64,000 nucleotides of DNA from Halomonas sp. 7T (lineage in GTDB: Bacteria; Pseudomonadota; Gammaproteobacteria; Pseudomonadales; Halomonadaceae), in the NCBI RefSeq assembly GCF_025643255.1, contig NZ_CP087112.1, positions 1,674,001 to 1,738,000 of the forward strand, written 5' to 3'. The notes under the pieces were generated by a model. That model was given only the letters and a program-made list of their open reading frames with translations, had not been told where the DNA came from and did no database searches. A program made the position numbers and the translations under genes. Shown here in pieces: positions 1 to 9,368 of the stretch (positions are counted from its first letter, which is position 1; every line of letters begins with the position of its first letter).

Positions 1-107
1 CGTATTTGAGAAAAACAACCTTGGCCTAGCCTCACCTGCCGCTGTGCCAGGCCAAGAAACTAACACCAGTCGCATCCCCGCATTAAACGTAGGCTAATCA
101 AGCCAAT

Positions 108-148
108 GCCGCTGTAGAAAAGAGGTTATATCCTCTATTTACAGCGGC
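108..148. repeat. Imperfect inverted repeat downstream of lipB
   Basis: A long, nearly perfect hairpin: GCCGCTGTA at 108-116 pairs with TACAGCGGC at 140-148, and the stem continues through AGAGG/CCTCT around a loop at 126-131. No T-run follows on either strand, so a classic intrinsic terminator is not clear. It sits just beyond the lipB stop codon and may end or stabilise the ybeD-lipB message. Nothing else is visible in bases 1-186; lipA, the usual next gene, is not within the window. Confidence 0.5.
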
Positions 149-186
149 ACCCCCTCTGCTGAAATCGGCATGTAACGGGGCTACCA

Positions 187-834
187 TCATTCGATATTAA
201 CAAGATCACGCTTTAGCTCTGCCGCCAACGCAAACGCTAACTGCTCCCCCACCTTTTGATTGTCAGGCTTGATAGCAACCAGATCTGCTAGGCGGGTTAC
301 CGGCATGCCGGCATAGCCGCAGGGGTTGATACGTGCAAAAGGAGATAAATCTGCGTCTACGTTAAGCGCGACGCCGTGGTAACTCGCCCCGCGCCTAATG
401 CGCAATCCTAGCGACGCGATCTTTGCCTCCCCTGCCGCAGTCTCTACATACACACCGGGAGCATCTGGCCGGGCACGCGCACTCACCCCATACTCGCTCA
501 GTACGGCAATCACTGCGCTTTCAAGAGCGGTAACCAAATCACGGACACCAATCTTGTCCCGTCGAATATCTAACAGTGGATAGAGCACTACCTGACCAGG
601 GCCGTGGTAAGTCACTTGGCCACCTCGGTCCGTCTGCACCACCGGTATGTCGCCCGTCATTAACAAGTGCTCAGGCTTCCCTGCCTGGCCCTGGGTAAAA
701 ACGGAGTCGTGTTCAACAAGCCAAAACTGATCGGCCGTTGCTTCGCTGCGCGTGTCGGTGAGCGCACGCATCGATTCCCATACGGGCAAGTAAGCACTGC
801 GGCCAAGGCGGTGCAGCTGGATGGGCGCTTTCAT
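187..834 (-). CDS. lipB: Octanoyl-[ACP]:protein N-octanoyltransferase LipB
   Basis: LipB moves the octanoyl group from acyl carrier protein to the lipoyl domains of 2-oxoacid dehydrogenases and GcvH, the first step of endogenous lipoylation in the cytoplasm. The 215-residue protein has the usual family length. It shows the [12 protein letters not shown] motif near residues 70-81, the catalytic lysine in AKIASLG (Lys138) and the acyl-carrying cysteine in INPCGY (Cys172). It lies 2 bp after ybeD on the same strand, the conserved enterobacterial-type order. Start ATG at 834. Confidence 0.96.
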   Translation of the reverse strand: MKAPIQLHRLGRSAYLPVWESMRALTDTRSEATADQFWLVEHDSVFTQGQAGKPEHLLMTGDIPVVQTDRGGQVTYHGPGQVVLYPLLDIRRDKIGVRDLVTALESAVIAVLSEYGVSARARPDAPGVYVETAAGEAKIASLGLRIRRGASYHGVALNVDADLSPFARINPCGYAGMPVTRLADLVAIKPDNQKVGEQLAFALAAELKRDLVNIE

Positions 835-836
835 TG

Positions 837-1148
837 CTATACCACCATATGCACACGGCCAGTGGCTTTTAAATCATCAAATAACTGGCTAAGCTGCTGT
901 TCGCCAGTTGCTTCGATCACTATGCGCACCGACTGAAAACGCCCGTTGCGGCTATCTACTACCTGGATGATACTTTCATCAAAACCGGGGGCATGCCTAT
1001 GTACGACTTGGCAGACACATGCGGCAAAGTCTTCAGCAGCATCGCCGACCACTTTTAACGAGTAATCACAAGGAAAGGTAATTTTCGGGGGCGAGCTAGC
1101 GGCTGGCTGCCGCAAATCACGAAGCCCTTTTTTCGCGTCCTGTTTCAT
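837..1148 (-). CDS. ybeD: YbeD family protein (DUF493)
   Basis: A 103-residue cytoplasmic protein of the DUF493/YbeD family, which has an ACT-like alpha/beta fold. The recognisable part starts at [13 protein letters not shown] and ends ATGRVHMVV, with charged residues at the N-terminus. The molecular role of the family is not settled; its constant position between dacA and lipB suggests a regulatory link to wall synthesis or lipoylation, which is inference. AAGGTAA precedes the ATG. It lies 2 bp upstream of lipB and is surely co-transcribed with it. Confidence 0.9.
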   Translation of the reverse strand: MKQDAKKGLRDLRQPAASSPPKITFPCDYSLKVVGDAAEDFAACVCQVVHRHAPGFDESIIQVVDSRNGRFQSVRIVIEATGEQQLSQLFDDLKATGRVHMVV

Positions 1149-1173
1149 AATTTACCTTCAATTACCAAATAAC

Positions 1174-1211
1174 AGAGCGGGCACCTACACGGAGTTCATC
1201 ACACCCGCTCT
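1174..1211 (-). terminator. Hairpin between dacA and ybeD
   Basis: AGAGCGGG at 1174-1181 pairs perfectly with CCCGCTCT at 1204-1211 across a 22-base loop, in the gap after the dacA stop. There is no T-run, so it is a weak terminator or an mRNA-stabilising hairpin. Confidence 0.35.
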
Positions 1212-1258
1212 CCAGCTCTCTAACGTTTGTGCCGTTTACCAGTTGAAATCAAACAGTA

Positions 1259-2458
1259 TTAGCTGGTGAAATTACTAACCAACCCACTGAAAAAGCGTCT
1301 AACTTGATCAAACAACCGCTTAAACAGCCCACCCTCTTCAACATTTTCCAGGGCAATTAGTTGACGCTCACCCACCACTTCTTCGCCAAGATACACTTCT
1401 AAGGTACCTACCTCATCGCCCACGGAAACAGGCGCTTGAAGATCCTGCTTAAGGTTAAGGCGCGCACGCAGCTCTTCATTGCGGTTACGCGGCAGTGTCA
1501 TGAAAACTTCTTCATTAACCCCTACGCGTAGTTCGTTGACGTCGCCTCCCCATACCCGCGGCGTTGCAAGAACAGCGCCACGCTCATAAAGCTTCATGGT
1601 TTCATAAAAGCGAAAGCCGTAGCTGAGCAGTTTCTGCGTCTCTTGGGCACGCGCCTCTTCTGAATTAGTGCCCATCACAACGGATACCAGACGCATGTCA
1701 TCACGCTTGGCTGAGGCTACCAAGCCGTAACCAGCCTCTGTTGTCCAACCGGTTTTCAAGCCATCCACTGTCGGATCGCGCCATAGCAATCGGTTACGGT
1801 TTGGCTGGTCGATGCCACTAAAGGAGAATGTCCGCTGGGAATAGATCTCATAGTGCTCGGGATAATCGTTAATAATATATTGTGAAAGCAGTGCCATATC
1901 GCGTGCACTTGAGTAGTGATTATCACCCGGCAGCCCAGTGGCATTTTGAAAGTTCGTATTATGCATGCCTAACCGCGTGGCATGCTGGTTCATCAAATCT
2001 GCAAAGGGCGCCTCGCCACCGGCCAAGTGTTCGGCCATAGCCACACTGGCATCGTTACCAGAGACAATAATGATGCCATGCAGTAGATCATCGACTGATA
2101 CGCGATCACCTACCTCAATAAACATTTTAGAGCCACCGGTGCGCCATGCCCTCTCGCTAATATTCACCATGTCGGTCAGGCTAATAGTGCCTCGATCCAG
2201 TTCACGCTCGACCAGGTAAGCCGTCATTAGTTTAGTAAGACTCGCCGGCGGCAACCGTTCGTCTGCATTATGCTCGGCAAGCACCCGGCCGCTGTGGGCA
2301 TCCATCAATATCCAGGAACTCGCCGCTAGCTGGGGCGCAGCAGGAATAATCGTCTGCGGCTGAGGAACCGGTTGGGCCAAAGCAGGTAGCGCTACTACCG
2401 TCATTGCCGCAAATAAGCAGAGCTGCGCTGAACGACGAAACGACATTACTATATTCAT
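1259..2458 (-). CDS. dacA: D-alanyl-D-alanine carboxypeptidase (PBP5/6 type)
   Basis: A low-molecular-mass penicillin-binding protein that removes the terminal D-Ala from peptidoglycan pentapeptides, controlling cross-linking in the periplasm. The 399 residues begin with a signal peptide (hydrophobic stretch about 11-29, cleavage near ALA-QP). The three active-site motifs are present: S73-x-x-K76 (SLTK), S133-G-N and K235-T-G. The C-terminus (FKRLFDQVRRFFSGLV) is the amphipathic helix that holds PBP5-type enzymes to the outer face of the inner membrane. It is the last wall gene of the mrdA-rodA-mltB-rlpA-dacA run. Confidence 0.96.
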   Translation of the reverse strand: MNIVMSFRRSAQLCLFAAMTVVALPALAQPVPQPQTIIPAAPQLAASSWILMDAHSGRVLAEHNADERLPPASLTKLMTAYLVERELDRGTISLTDMVNISERAWRTGGSKMFIEVGDRVSVDDLLHGIIIVSGNDASVAMAEHLAGGEAPFADLMNQHATRLGMHNTNFQNATGLPGDNHYSSARDMALLSQYIINDYPEHYEIYSQRTFSFSGIDQPNRNRLLWRDPTVDGLKTGWTTEAGYGLVASAKRDDMRLVSVVMGTNSEEARAQETQKLLSYGFRFYETMKLYERGAVLATPRVWGGDVNELRVGVNEEVFMTLPRNRNEELRARLNLKQDLQAPVSVGDEVGTLEVYLGEEVVGERQLIALENVEEGGLFKRLFDQVRRFFSGLVSNFTS

Positions 2459-2526
2459 GACTAACTTCTCACTACATAGAAAGTAACGCGACTGAGCACG
2501 TTATTTAGGTTCAATAAAAAGGCGAC

Positions 2527-3513
2527 TTATTTAACAACAAACACTTGCGGAAACCCCGCATGGCGTAATGCTTCACGCGCTTGCGCCTCTTGGGCAGGGA
2601 TCACCGGCCCTACTTGCACGCGATGAACATCCGCATCACTCATTACGCGTACCGAGTGCGAAAGCTCCCCCTGCAATCGACGCTGTAGCTGCTCGGCTCC
2701 CTCAGCACTTCCTAGCGCAGCAATCTGAAGATAGACCGCATTGCCCGGCACAGATTCTCCAGATGCTTGGGGCTGAGCAGAAGAGAGCCGCTGGGAGTCA
2801 TCTGATGTAGCTGCGACTGTGGCTGCTTGCACCGTTGCCGAGCTGGCTGCGGGCGCGCCACTTCCTCGCTCTGCAAGCCACTGGGCAGGGTCAATGGCTT
2901 CGACGCGAACCGGACCTGTGCCATCATCCAGGAACCCTAAACGTGCCGCCGCGGCATAGGAAAGGTCGATTTCACGATCGCTATGGAATGGCCCGCGATC
3001 ATTAACCCGGACAATCACCGACTCACCATTATTCAAACTGGTGACTCGGGCAAAGGTTGGCAAAGGCAAGGAACGGTGAGCCGCCGACATTTTATACATG
3101 TCATAAATCTCGCCGTTGGACGTTGCATAACCATGGAATTTCTCGCCATACCAAGAAGCGGTTCCCTGCCGAGTGTAGCCTTTTGAATCAGGCAACACAC
3201 TGTAGGTTTCCCCCCACACTTCATAGGTTGGCCGATTACCTGCCCGCGACAAAGGCTCAATACGCGGTTGCGCATCCGGCACTTTACTGACATCCGGTGG
3301 CTCAAGAGGGTAAGCATCGCCGGTCATTGCGTAACGCCCACCACTGCTGCCCGCATTACTTGAACTACTCGCACTGCCCGACGCTGACGCATTTGCGCTA
3401 AGAGGGGTATCGACACTGGCACGTTGGGCTTCTTGGCTAGCACAGCCACTTATTAGGGCTACAATAGCGACAGCACCAGCCACGCCTCGGGCATCTGCCA
3501 ACACTTTATTCAT
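2527..3513 (-). CDS. rlpA: Septal ring lytic transglycosylase lipoprotein RlpA
   Basis: RlpA cleaves peptidoglycan strands that lack stem peptides and gathers at the septum. The 328-residue protein is a lipoprotein (lipobox LISGC, lipidated Cys24). It then has a Ser/Ala-rich linker, a double-psi beta-barrel domain at about 115-210 (GTASWYGEKFHG, RVNDRGPF) and a C-terminal SPOR domain from about 260, which binds denuded septal glycan. Its start overlaps the mltB stop by 4 bp (ATGA), so the two are translationally coupled. Confidence 0.95.
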   Translation of the reverse strand: MNKVLADARGVAGAVAIVALISGCASQEAQRASVDTPLSANASASGSASSSSNAGSSGGRYAMTGDAYPLEPPDVSKVPDAQPRIEPLSRAGNRPTYEVWGETYSVLPDSKGYTRQGTASWYGEKFHGYATSNGEIYDMYKMSAAHRSLPLPTFARVTSLNNGESVIVRVNDRGPFHSDREIDLSYAAAARLGFLDDGTGPVRVEAIDPAQWLAERGSGAPAASSATVQAATVAATSDDSQRLSSAQPQASGESVPGNAVYLQIAALGSAEGAEQLQRRLQGELSHSVRVMSDADVHRVQVGPVIPAQEAQAREALRHAGFPQVFVVK

Positions 3514-4532
3514 CCTTGATCCTCAACCTGCTGCTCGATAGCGTCGGATAACTCTGCCACGGCCATCGCGTAGAGATGGCTATGATTGTATCGAGTAATA
3601 ACGTAGAAATTATACTCCCCCAACCGGTAGAGGTTGCTGCCGTCGGCAAGTTCTAACACCAACGGAACGACCGGAAGCGTTGGTTCAAGATCGACCCCAG
3701 GCTCAATACCCGCGCTTGTTACCTCTGCCACGGTTACTGTCGGTGAACGTGTTTGATTAAATGTCAGCCCCTCTGGTGGTGCCGTTGGCCCGCTCGCAGG
3801 GTGATAAATAGCACTATCACGTTGCCAACCATGCTCAGCAAAATAATTGGCCACGCTGCCTATCGCATCGACAGGGTTTTCCCATAAATCGCGAATACCG
3901 TCACCGTCAAAATCAACGGCATAAGCTTGATAACTGGTAGGAATAAATTGCGGATAGCCCATCGCCCCGGCATAGGAGCCGTAAAGCGATGTCGGTTCAA
4001 CACGCTGCTCGTGAGCAATCTGTAAAAAGGCAGCCAGCTCACCGCGGAAGAAATCGCCACGCACCGGATGATGAAATGCCAGTGTAGCCAGCGAATCGAG
4101 CACCCGATGGCGGCCTTTATGGCGTCCATAATAGGTTTCCACACCAATAATGGCAGCAATGACCTCTCGAGGGACGCCATAAACCTCTTCAGCACGGGCG
4201 AGCGTATCCGCATGCTCTTGTACAAAAGCTGCGCCCTCTTCAATGCGCTGCTCGGTCATGAATATGGCGCGGTACTCATGCCAACTTAAGCGACGCTCAG
4301 CTGCCCCCTCCATAGCATCTAGCACGCCCTGGCTATAATGCGCCTGATTGAAGGTATCGGTTAGCCAGGCCTCTGGTAACCCTTCAGCCATCAATTCATC
4401 AACCAATTGCTGAGTACGCTCATGATTTTGCGGGTTAAAATGCGCCTGCTCCTCAGCCCATACGGCAGGGATCGAGCATGCCATTACGACAGCCATCAAG
4501 TAACTACCTGCGTTGTTTCGGGCCCTGTTCAT
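3510..4532 (-). CDS. mltB: Membrane-bound lytic murein transglycosylase B
   Basis: A GH103-family lytic transglycosylase that cuts glycan strands to 1,6-anhydro-muramyl ends. The catalytic Glu is in IIGVETYYG (residue 132 from this start), and the motif GAMGYPQFIPTSY is typical of the family. I chose ATG 4532, preceded by AGGAG, over a possible upstream start at 4568, because the protein then begins with a normal signal peptide (ending near VWAEE). No clear lipobox is seen: Cys19 is followed by SIPAVWA, so this may be a soluble SltB-like form. It overlaps rlpA by 4 bp. Confidence 0.93.
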   Translation of the reverse strand: MNRARNNAGSYLMAVVMACSIPAVWAEEQAHFNPQNHERTQQLVDELMAEGLPEAWLTDTFNQAHYSQGVLDAMEGAAERRLSWHEYRAIFMTEQRIEEGAAFVQEHADTLARAEEVYGVPREVIAAIIGVETYYGRHKGRHRVLDSLATLAFHHPVRGDFFRGELAAFLQIAHEQRVEPTSLYGSYAGAMGYPQFIPTSYQAYAVDFDGDGIRDLWENPVDAIGSVANYFAEHGWQRDSAIYHPASGPTAPPEGLTFNQTRSPTVTVAEVTSAGIEPGVDLEPTLPVVPLVLELADGSNLYRLGEYNFYVITRYNHSHLYAMAVAELSDAIEQQVEDQG

Positions 4533-4571
4533 TAACTCACCACTCCTGTGAAAACCATCATGCTGCAACCC

Positions 4572-5735
4572 TCAGCGCGGCAATAAGCGACGATGCGCAT
4601 GAATCGACATGAGAATACCGAACCCAGCCAATAAGGTCACGCTTGAGGTGCCGCCGAAACTCACTAAGGGGAGCGGCACACCAACCACTGGCAGAATCCC
4701 GCTGACCATACCGACATTAACGAAAACATAAATGAAAAACGTCAGGATAATGCTGCCCGCCACCAGCCGACCAAAGGTATCCTGAGAAGCAGTGGCTAGC
4801 CACAAACCTCGCCCCACTATCATGACATAGAGCGCTAACAGCAATAACATCCCCACAAGACCAAACTCTTCGCCCAACACCGCAATAATAAAGTCCGTAT
4901 GCCGCTCAGGTAGAAACTCTAGCTGAGACTGAGTGCCATCCAGCCAGCCTTTCCCCCATAGTCCACCGCTGCCAATCGCCGTGGTGGACTGAATAATATT
5001 CCAGCCTGAACCTAACGGATCACTTTCTGGGTCGAGAAACGTCAGCACCCGTTGGCGCTGATAGTTATGCATATTCATCCATAACAGCGGCAGCCCAGCC
5101 GCCATAAGCGCCCCAATAACGCCAATCAACCGCCAAGAAAGACCTGCCAACAGCACTACAATAATCGCCGCACTGGCGACGAGTAACGAGGTGCCCAAAT
5201 CAGGCTGAATAGCCGTTAGCACGACAGGCACCCCAATAATGATAGCGCACACCGCAATATCACGTAGGCGGGGCGGTAGCTGGCAGCGATTCAGGTACGC
5301 GGCCACCATCAACGGCACAGCGAGCTTCATCATTTCGGACGGTTGAAAGCGGATAACCCCAGGAATGACCAACCACCGCTTAGCCCCCATCCCCACATCG
5401 CCAACCACCTCCACTGCGACCAGCATGATTAGCCCCACCCCGTAAACAAACGGCGCCCAGCGTAAAAACGTTGAGGGTGAGAACTGCGCAATAATCACCA
5501 TACCGGCCAGAGCAATGCCGAATCGGACCGCTTGAGCGATGACAGCTTCAATACGCTGACCCGACGCACTGTAGAGAACAAACAACCCCGCCACCATGAG
5601 CACCAGCAGCATACCTATCAACCAAGGGTCGAGATGAATGCGCTCCCAGATACTTTTGCGTCGCGCAATTCCGCTACTAGGAGGCCGAACAGGATAGCGG
5701 CGAAAAGAACGAGAGAGCATTTCCCAGACTGCCAT
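4572..5735 (-). CDS. rodA: Rod-shape peptidoglycan glycosyltransferase RodA
   Basis: A SEDS-family polymerase that works with PBP2 to make side-wall peptidoglycan in the elongasome. The 387-residue protein has about ten membrane spans and the diagnostic stretch FLPERHTDFIIAVLGEEFG at about 278-296, with the PLPLVSFGGTS motif near the C-terminus. An N-terminal cytoplasmic arm (about 30 residues, basic) precedes the first span. Its ATG overlaps the mrdA TAA by one base, the usual mrdA-rodA coupling. Confidence 0.97.
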   Translation of the reverse strand: MAVWEMLSRSFRRYPVRPPSSGIARRKSIWERIHLDPWLIGMLLVLMVAGLFVLYSASGQRIEAVIAQAVRFGIALAGMVIIAQFSPSTFLRWAPFVYGVGLIMLVAVEVVGDVGMGAKRWLVIPGVIRFQPSEMMKLAVPLMVAAYLNRCQLPPRLRDIAVCAIIIGVPVVLTAIQPDLGTSLLVASAAIIVVLLAGLSWRLIGVIGALMAAGLPLLWMNMHNYQRQRVLTFLDPESDPLGSGWNIIQSTTAIGSGGLWGKGWLDGTQSQLEFLPERHTDFIIAVLGEEFGLVGMLLLLALYVMIVGRGLWLATASQDTFGRLVAGSIILTFFIYVFVNVGMVSGILPVVGVPLPLVSFGGTSSVTLLAGFGILMSIHAHRRLLPR

Positions 5736-7642
5736 TAGTTGCCCTCCACCCTGGCCGTATCCTCTTCTAGTACTTCACGCACTTCATCCACTTCCGGAGC
5801 GCTCTCTTGTAGTAGCCAGGCATCGGTCATTGCGCGTGCTAGGTGGGCCGCGTGGGTACTGCCCCCGCCAGCATTTTCTACAATCACTGATACCGCAATT
5901 TGTGGGTCTTCAAGCGGCGCAAAGGCCATAAAAAGCGCGTGGTCACGTAGACGCTCTTCCAGCTCCTCTGCGTTGTAACGCTGATCTTGGCCCAGCGAAA
6001 ACACCTGCGCAGTTCCCGACTTACCTCCCATCCGGTAATCAAGACCCACCCCAGTGCGCCGAGCAGTGCCTTCACTACCGGTCAGCACTTTTTCCATACC
6101 GCTAAAGACTCGGTTCCACCAGGTGTCGTTATCAAGTTCAATATTTGGCAGCGCATCCGGAAGGTCACGAGGTAACGGCTGCTCCCCCACTTCCAGAGCT
6201 AGGCGGGGCTTTACCCACTGCCCCCGATTCGCCAAGACAGCCGTTGCGCTAGCTAATTGCAGGGGGGTCACCTGCCAGTATCCCTGACCAATACCCACCG
6301 ACAGTGTTTCCCCCGGATACCAAGGCTGGTTAAAACGGGCACGTTTCCAGTCGCGCGACGGCATCAACCCCGTGCTTTCGCCTTGCACGTCATGGGCAAC
6401 CCGCTGCCCAAAGCCGAAGTTGCTCATCTGCTCATGTAGCTTGTCGATACCCAAGTCATGTGCCAGCGAGTAGTAATACGTGTTGTTGGAAACAGCGATC
6501 GAGCGTTCCATATCAACCCGCCCATGCCCCCAGCGCAGCCAGTTGCGGTAGCGCCGAGTATCATTGGGTAATTGATAAAATCCCGGATCACTGATCGTGC
6601 TGTCAGGAGTAATCGCTCCCTCCACTAAGCCCGCGAGAGCAAGGAATGGCTTGATGGTGGAGCCAGGCGGATAGTGCCCGCGAATAGCGCGATTAAATAA
6701 TGGCAAATCAAGATCTTCTTGCAGCGCCCGATACGAGGGAACATCAATACCGGTCACGAACTGATTACTATCAAAACCAGGCGTTGATACCATCGCCAGA
6801 ATTTCCCCGGTATCCGGCACCACCGCCACAATCGAGCCACGTCGCCCATCCATTAGTTCGTAGGCCAACATCTGCAGCGACTTGTCCAATGTGAGAGTCA
6901 GGTTTTCACCGGGAACAGGATCGGTGCGCCCAAGCTCCCTTAACACTCGACCGCGGGCATTGGTTTCTACTTTGCGTAACCCCGCCTGGCCGTGGAGCTG
7001 ATCTTCATAGAACCGCTCTACACCGGTTTTACCAATAAAGTGTGTACCGGCATACCGACCGGTATCCAAGGACTGCATTTCATCAGCGTTAATGCGCCCC
7101 ACATACCCTAACGCATGCGCCATCACCTCTGCATCGGGGTAGTAACGCAGTAGCTGAGCTTCTACTTCAACACCGGGTAACCGGTGACGGTTTACCGCTA
7201 AGCGAGCAATTTGCTGCTCACTTAAATCACTCATTAAGAGCGCTGGCTGGAACGGTCGCTGGCGCTGGCGCGAGCGAACATTAAACGCGTCGATTTCCTC
7301 TTCGGGTAACTCTAGAAGTTCCACTAGCAGCGCTAGCGTGTCGTCTAAATCGTCGACACGCTCACGCACAAGTGTCAGGTTGTAGGTGGGGCGATTTTCA
7401 GCAAGTAGGGTTCCGTTACGGTCATAGATAAGCCCTCGGGTGGGCGGCAACGGCTCAACACGCACGCGGTTTTTTTCTGAGCGAGTGCTATAAAGGTCAT
7501 GCTGAGTAATCTGCAAATAGGCAAGGCGCCCCGTAAGCAGACTGGTCAACACAATGACAACCAGTACGGCAAGCAGCGCCCTCACACGGAAAATACGCAG
7601 CTCTTGCTCGGAGTTTTTTAGCGTATCAAGGCGCTGTGGCAT
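5735..7642 (-). CDS. mrdA: Peptidoglycan D,D-transpeptidase PBP2
   Basis: A class B penicillin-binding protein that cross-links side-wall peptidoglycan and activates RodA. The 635-residue protein has one N-terminal membrane anchor (about 20-40) and a pedestal domain containing PTRGLIYDRNGTLLAENRP. The transpeptidase motifs are S328-x-x-K331 (STIK), S385-N-N and K541-S-G. The acidic C-terminal tail is typical of a periplasmic domain. It is the first gene of the wall run; a 71-bp gap separates it from rlmH upstream. Confidence 0.97.
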   Translation of the reverse strand: MPQRLDTLKNSEQELRIFRVRALLAVLVVIVLTSLLTGRLAYLQITQHDLYSTRSEKNRVRVEPLPPTRGLIYDRNGTLLAENRPTYNLTLVRERVDDLDDTLALLVELLELPEEEIDAFNVRSRQRQRPFQPALLMSDLSEQQIARLAVNRHRLPGVEVEAQLLRYYPDAEVMAHALGYVGRINADEMQSLDTGRYAGTHFIGKTGVERFYEDQLHGQAGLRKVETNARGRVLRELGRTDPVPGENLTLTLDKSLQMLAYELMDGRRGSIVAVVPDTGEILAMVSTPGFDSNQFVTGIDVPSYRALQEDLDLPLFNRAIRGHYPPGSTIKPFLALAGLVEGAITPDSTISDPGFYQLPNDTRRYRNWLRWGHGRVDMERSIAVSNNTYYYSLAHDLGIDKLHEQMSNFGFGQRVAHDVQGESTGLMPSRDWKRARFNQPWYPGETLSVGIGQGYWQVTPLQLASATAVLANRGQWVKPRLALEVGEQPLPRDLPDALPNIELDNDTWWNRVFSGMEKVLTGSEGTARRTGVGLDYRMGGKSGTAQVFSLGQDQRYNAEELEERLRDHALFMAFAPLEDPQIAVSVIVENAGGGSTHAAHLARAMTDAWLLQESAPEVDEVREVLEEDTARVEGN

Positions 7643-7713
7643 GGCAACAGATGACTCTCAAATCTAACAAACGACGCAACGGCAGCCATAGTAGTGGCCC
7701 GGTTTTCGCACGC

Positions 7714-8181
7714 CTAGCGATGATAGGGATGACCAATTAATAGTGTCCACGCACGGTACAACTGCTCGGCGAGCATGATACGTACCAGCGGATGCGGTAG
7801 CGTAAGCGCAGAAAGCGACCAAGACTTATCCGCCAACGCAGAAAGCGAAGGCTCTAAACCATCAGGCCCCCCCACAAGAAGTACAACATCGCGCCCCGTC
7901 ATGCGCCAGGCATCGGCCTCTTGGGCCAGCTGCTCGGTACTCCACGTTTTGCCTTTAACCTCTAACGCCACGACATACTCATCACCACGTAGCTTTTCAC
8001 GGATACGCTGAGCTTCTTGGGCACGCGCTTTGGCGATATCGGCATTTTTGCCCCGTTGCCCCAGGGGGATCTCTTCAATTTCTAAACTGAAGTCACGAGG
8101 CAACCGTTTGCGGTAGGTTTCAACGCCTTCTTCTACCCATCCAGGCATTTTCGTTCCCACCGCTAACAGCCGTATTCTCAT
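7714..8181 (-). CDS. rlmH: 23S rRNA pseudouridine-1915 N3-methyltransferase RlmH
   Basis: A SPOUT-family methyltransferase that modifies pseudouridine 1915 of 23S rRNA in the 70S ribosome. From ATG 8181 the protein is 155 residues, the family length. It begins [13 protein letters not shown] and carries the knotted SAM site ([10 protein letters not shown]) and the C-terminal [18 protein letters not shown] signature. A longer open frame to 8256 was rejected: the start at 8181 overlaps the rsfS stop by ATGA and gives the normal N-terminus. Confidence 0.97.
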   Translation of the reverse strand: MRIRLLAVGTKMPGWVEEGVETYRKRLPRDFSLEIEEIPLGQRGKNADIAKARAQEAQRIREKLRGDEYVVALEVKGKTWSTEQLAQEADAWRMTGRDVVLLVGGPDGLEPSLSALADKSWSLSALTLPHPLVRIMLAEQLYRAWTLLIGHPYHR

Positions 8182-8564
8182 GGCATAGTGACCCGCTCTT
8201 CTAAGCGTTTGAGTGACTCGCCAATCGCACCAGTGTCGTTCGGCAAGTCTGCCCACAGGCGCTCAAGGTCATACAGTGCGCGCGCTTCGGGCAGCATGAT
8301 ATGAACCACGATGTCGCCCAAATCAACCAGCACCCAATCCGAGTTATCGCCACCTTCTACACCGCGGGGCTTAAGGCCGGACGCTTTGGCTTTTTCAACA
8401 ACATTTTGGGCAAGCGCGGAGACGTGACGTGTTGAGGTTCCGCTGGCAATCACCATCAGATCGGTGACTTCGGTCAGCTTAGAAACATCCAGCTGGGTAA
8501 TATCGCGTGCTTTTAGCTCTTCTAGCGCGTCAATCGCTAGGGTTTTCAGTGTATCGATGTGCAT
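8178..8564 (-). CDS. rsfS: Ribosomal silencing factor RsfS
   Basis: RsfS binds L14 (uL14) and blocks subunit joining in starved cells. The ATG at 8564 gives a 128-residue protein starting MHIDTLKTL, slightly longer than the E. coli protein because of a C-terminal extension ([14 protein letters not shown]). The core motifs [11 protein letters not shown] and [24 protein letters not shown] are intact. A GGAG lies only 2 bases before this ATG, so the real spacing is unusual; a TTG at 8579 is the other option. It overlaps rlmH by 4 bp. Confidence 0.94.
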   Translation of the reverse strand: MHIDTLKTLAIDALEELKARDITQLDVSKLTEVTDLMVIASGTSTRHVSALAQNVVEKAKASGLKPRGVEGGDNSDWVLVDLGDIVVHIMLPEARALYDLERLWADLPNDTGAIGESLKRLEERVTMP

Positions 8565-8708
8565 GGCTCCTGAAGGCAACCCCTTGTGAGAATAAGGTTA
8601 AGTAGTAAGGTTAGAAATAAAAACGGCTGTAAGCTGTGCTTTAAAGCCAGTATCACTCTGCCGCCGTTAAGCGGGCCATTGTAACGGCTTCTTTGATGAC
8701 TGCCAGCG

Positions 8709-9368
8709 CTATTCGTGCGTTTGATAAAACCCCTGTTGCAAAATACTCTGCTCTACTGCTTCCGGAAGCAGATAACGCACGCTTTCCCCTGCTCTTAGGC
8801 GCTCTCTTATATATGTCGCAGAAATTGCCATCATCGAGGGAAGCGACAAAGATAACAAAGCGCCGCAAGGGCGTTGCATAAGCGTTGACACCTTATCGAC
8901 TACACGATTACCCACCAGTTCCTTTAGCGCTGAAGGCCAAGGGGCTTGATAGCCTGGACGGGCGATCACCACAAGGTGCGCTAAGGAGAATATATCGTCT
9001 ACCCTGCGCCATTGTGTCAGCCTTAAAAATGCATCAAAGCCGATAATCATGACTAGCGGCACTGCTTCGCCATACTCCGTGCGCAACTCAGCGAGTGTAT
9101 CAACGCTGTAGGAAGGCCCCTCCCGACGCAGCTCGCGGCCATCAGCAATAATGCCTGGCGTATCGGCTATACCTTTCTTAAGTAACGCTAAGCGCTGTTC
9201 GGGCGACACCTGCGGCGTATCCCGCAGAGGAGGCTGTGGCGCGGGGATCATATGCAGCCAATCCAGCCCCAACGCCTCACGAACCTCGACCGCACTGCGT
9301 AAATGCCCCAGATGGACGGGGTCAAAGGTTCCACCCAGCATCCCGACCTTCAACGATGCGCGACTCAT
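8709..9368 (-). CDS. nadD: Nicotinate-nucleotide adenylyltransferase
   Basis: NadD joins ATP and nicotinate mononucleotide to give deamido-NAD, a late step of NAD synthesis. The 219-residue protein carries the nucleotidyltransferase motif [11 protein letters not shown] at residues 11-21 and the second motif [10 protein letters not shown] near the C-terminus, which bind ATP. Its ATG overlaps the proA stop by 4 bp, and it is followed by rsfS after about 145 bp, as in many gammaproteobacteria. Confidence 0.96.
   Translation of the reverse strand: MSRASLKVGMLGGTFDPVHLGHLRSAVEVREALGLDWLHMIPAPQPPLRDTPQVSPEQRLALLKKGIADTPGIIADGRELRREGPSYSVDTLAELRTEYGEAVPLVMIIGFDAFLRLTQWRRVDDIFSLAHLVVIARPGYQAPWPSALKELVGNRVVDKVSTLMQRPCGALLSLSLPSMMAISATYIRERLRAGESVRYLLPEAVEQSILQQGFYQTHE

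Noticed and set aside
108..148. Firm call of an intrinsic terminator
   Set aside because: No T-run on either strand after the stem.
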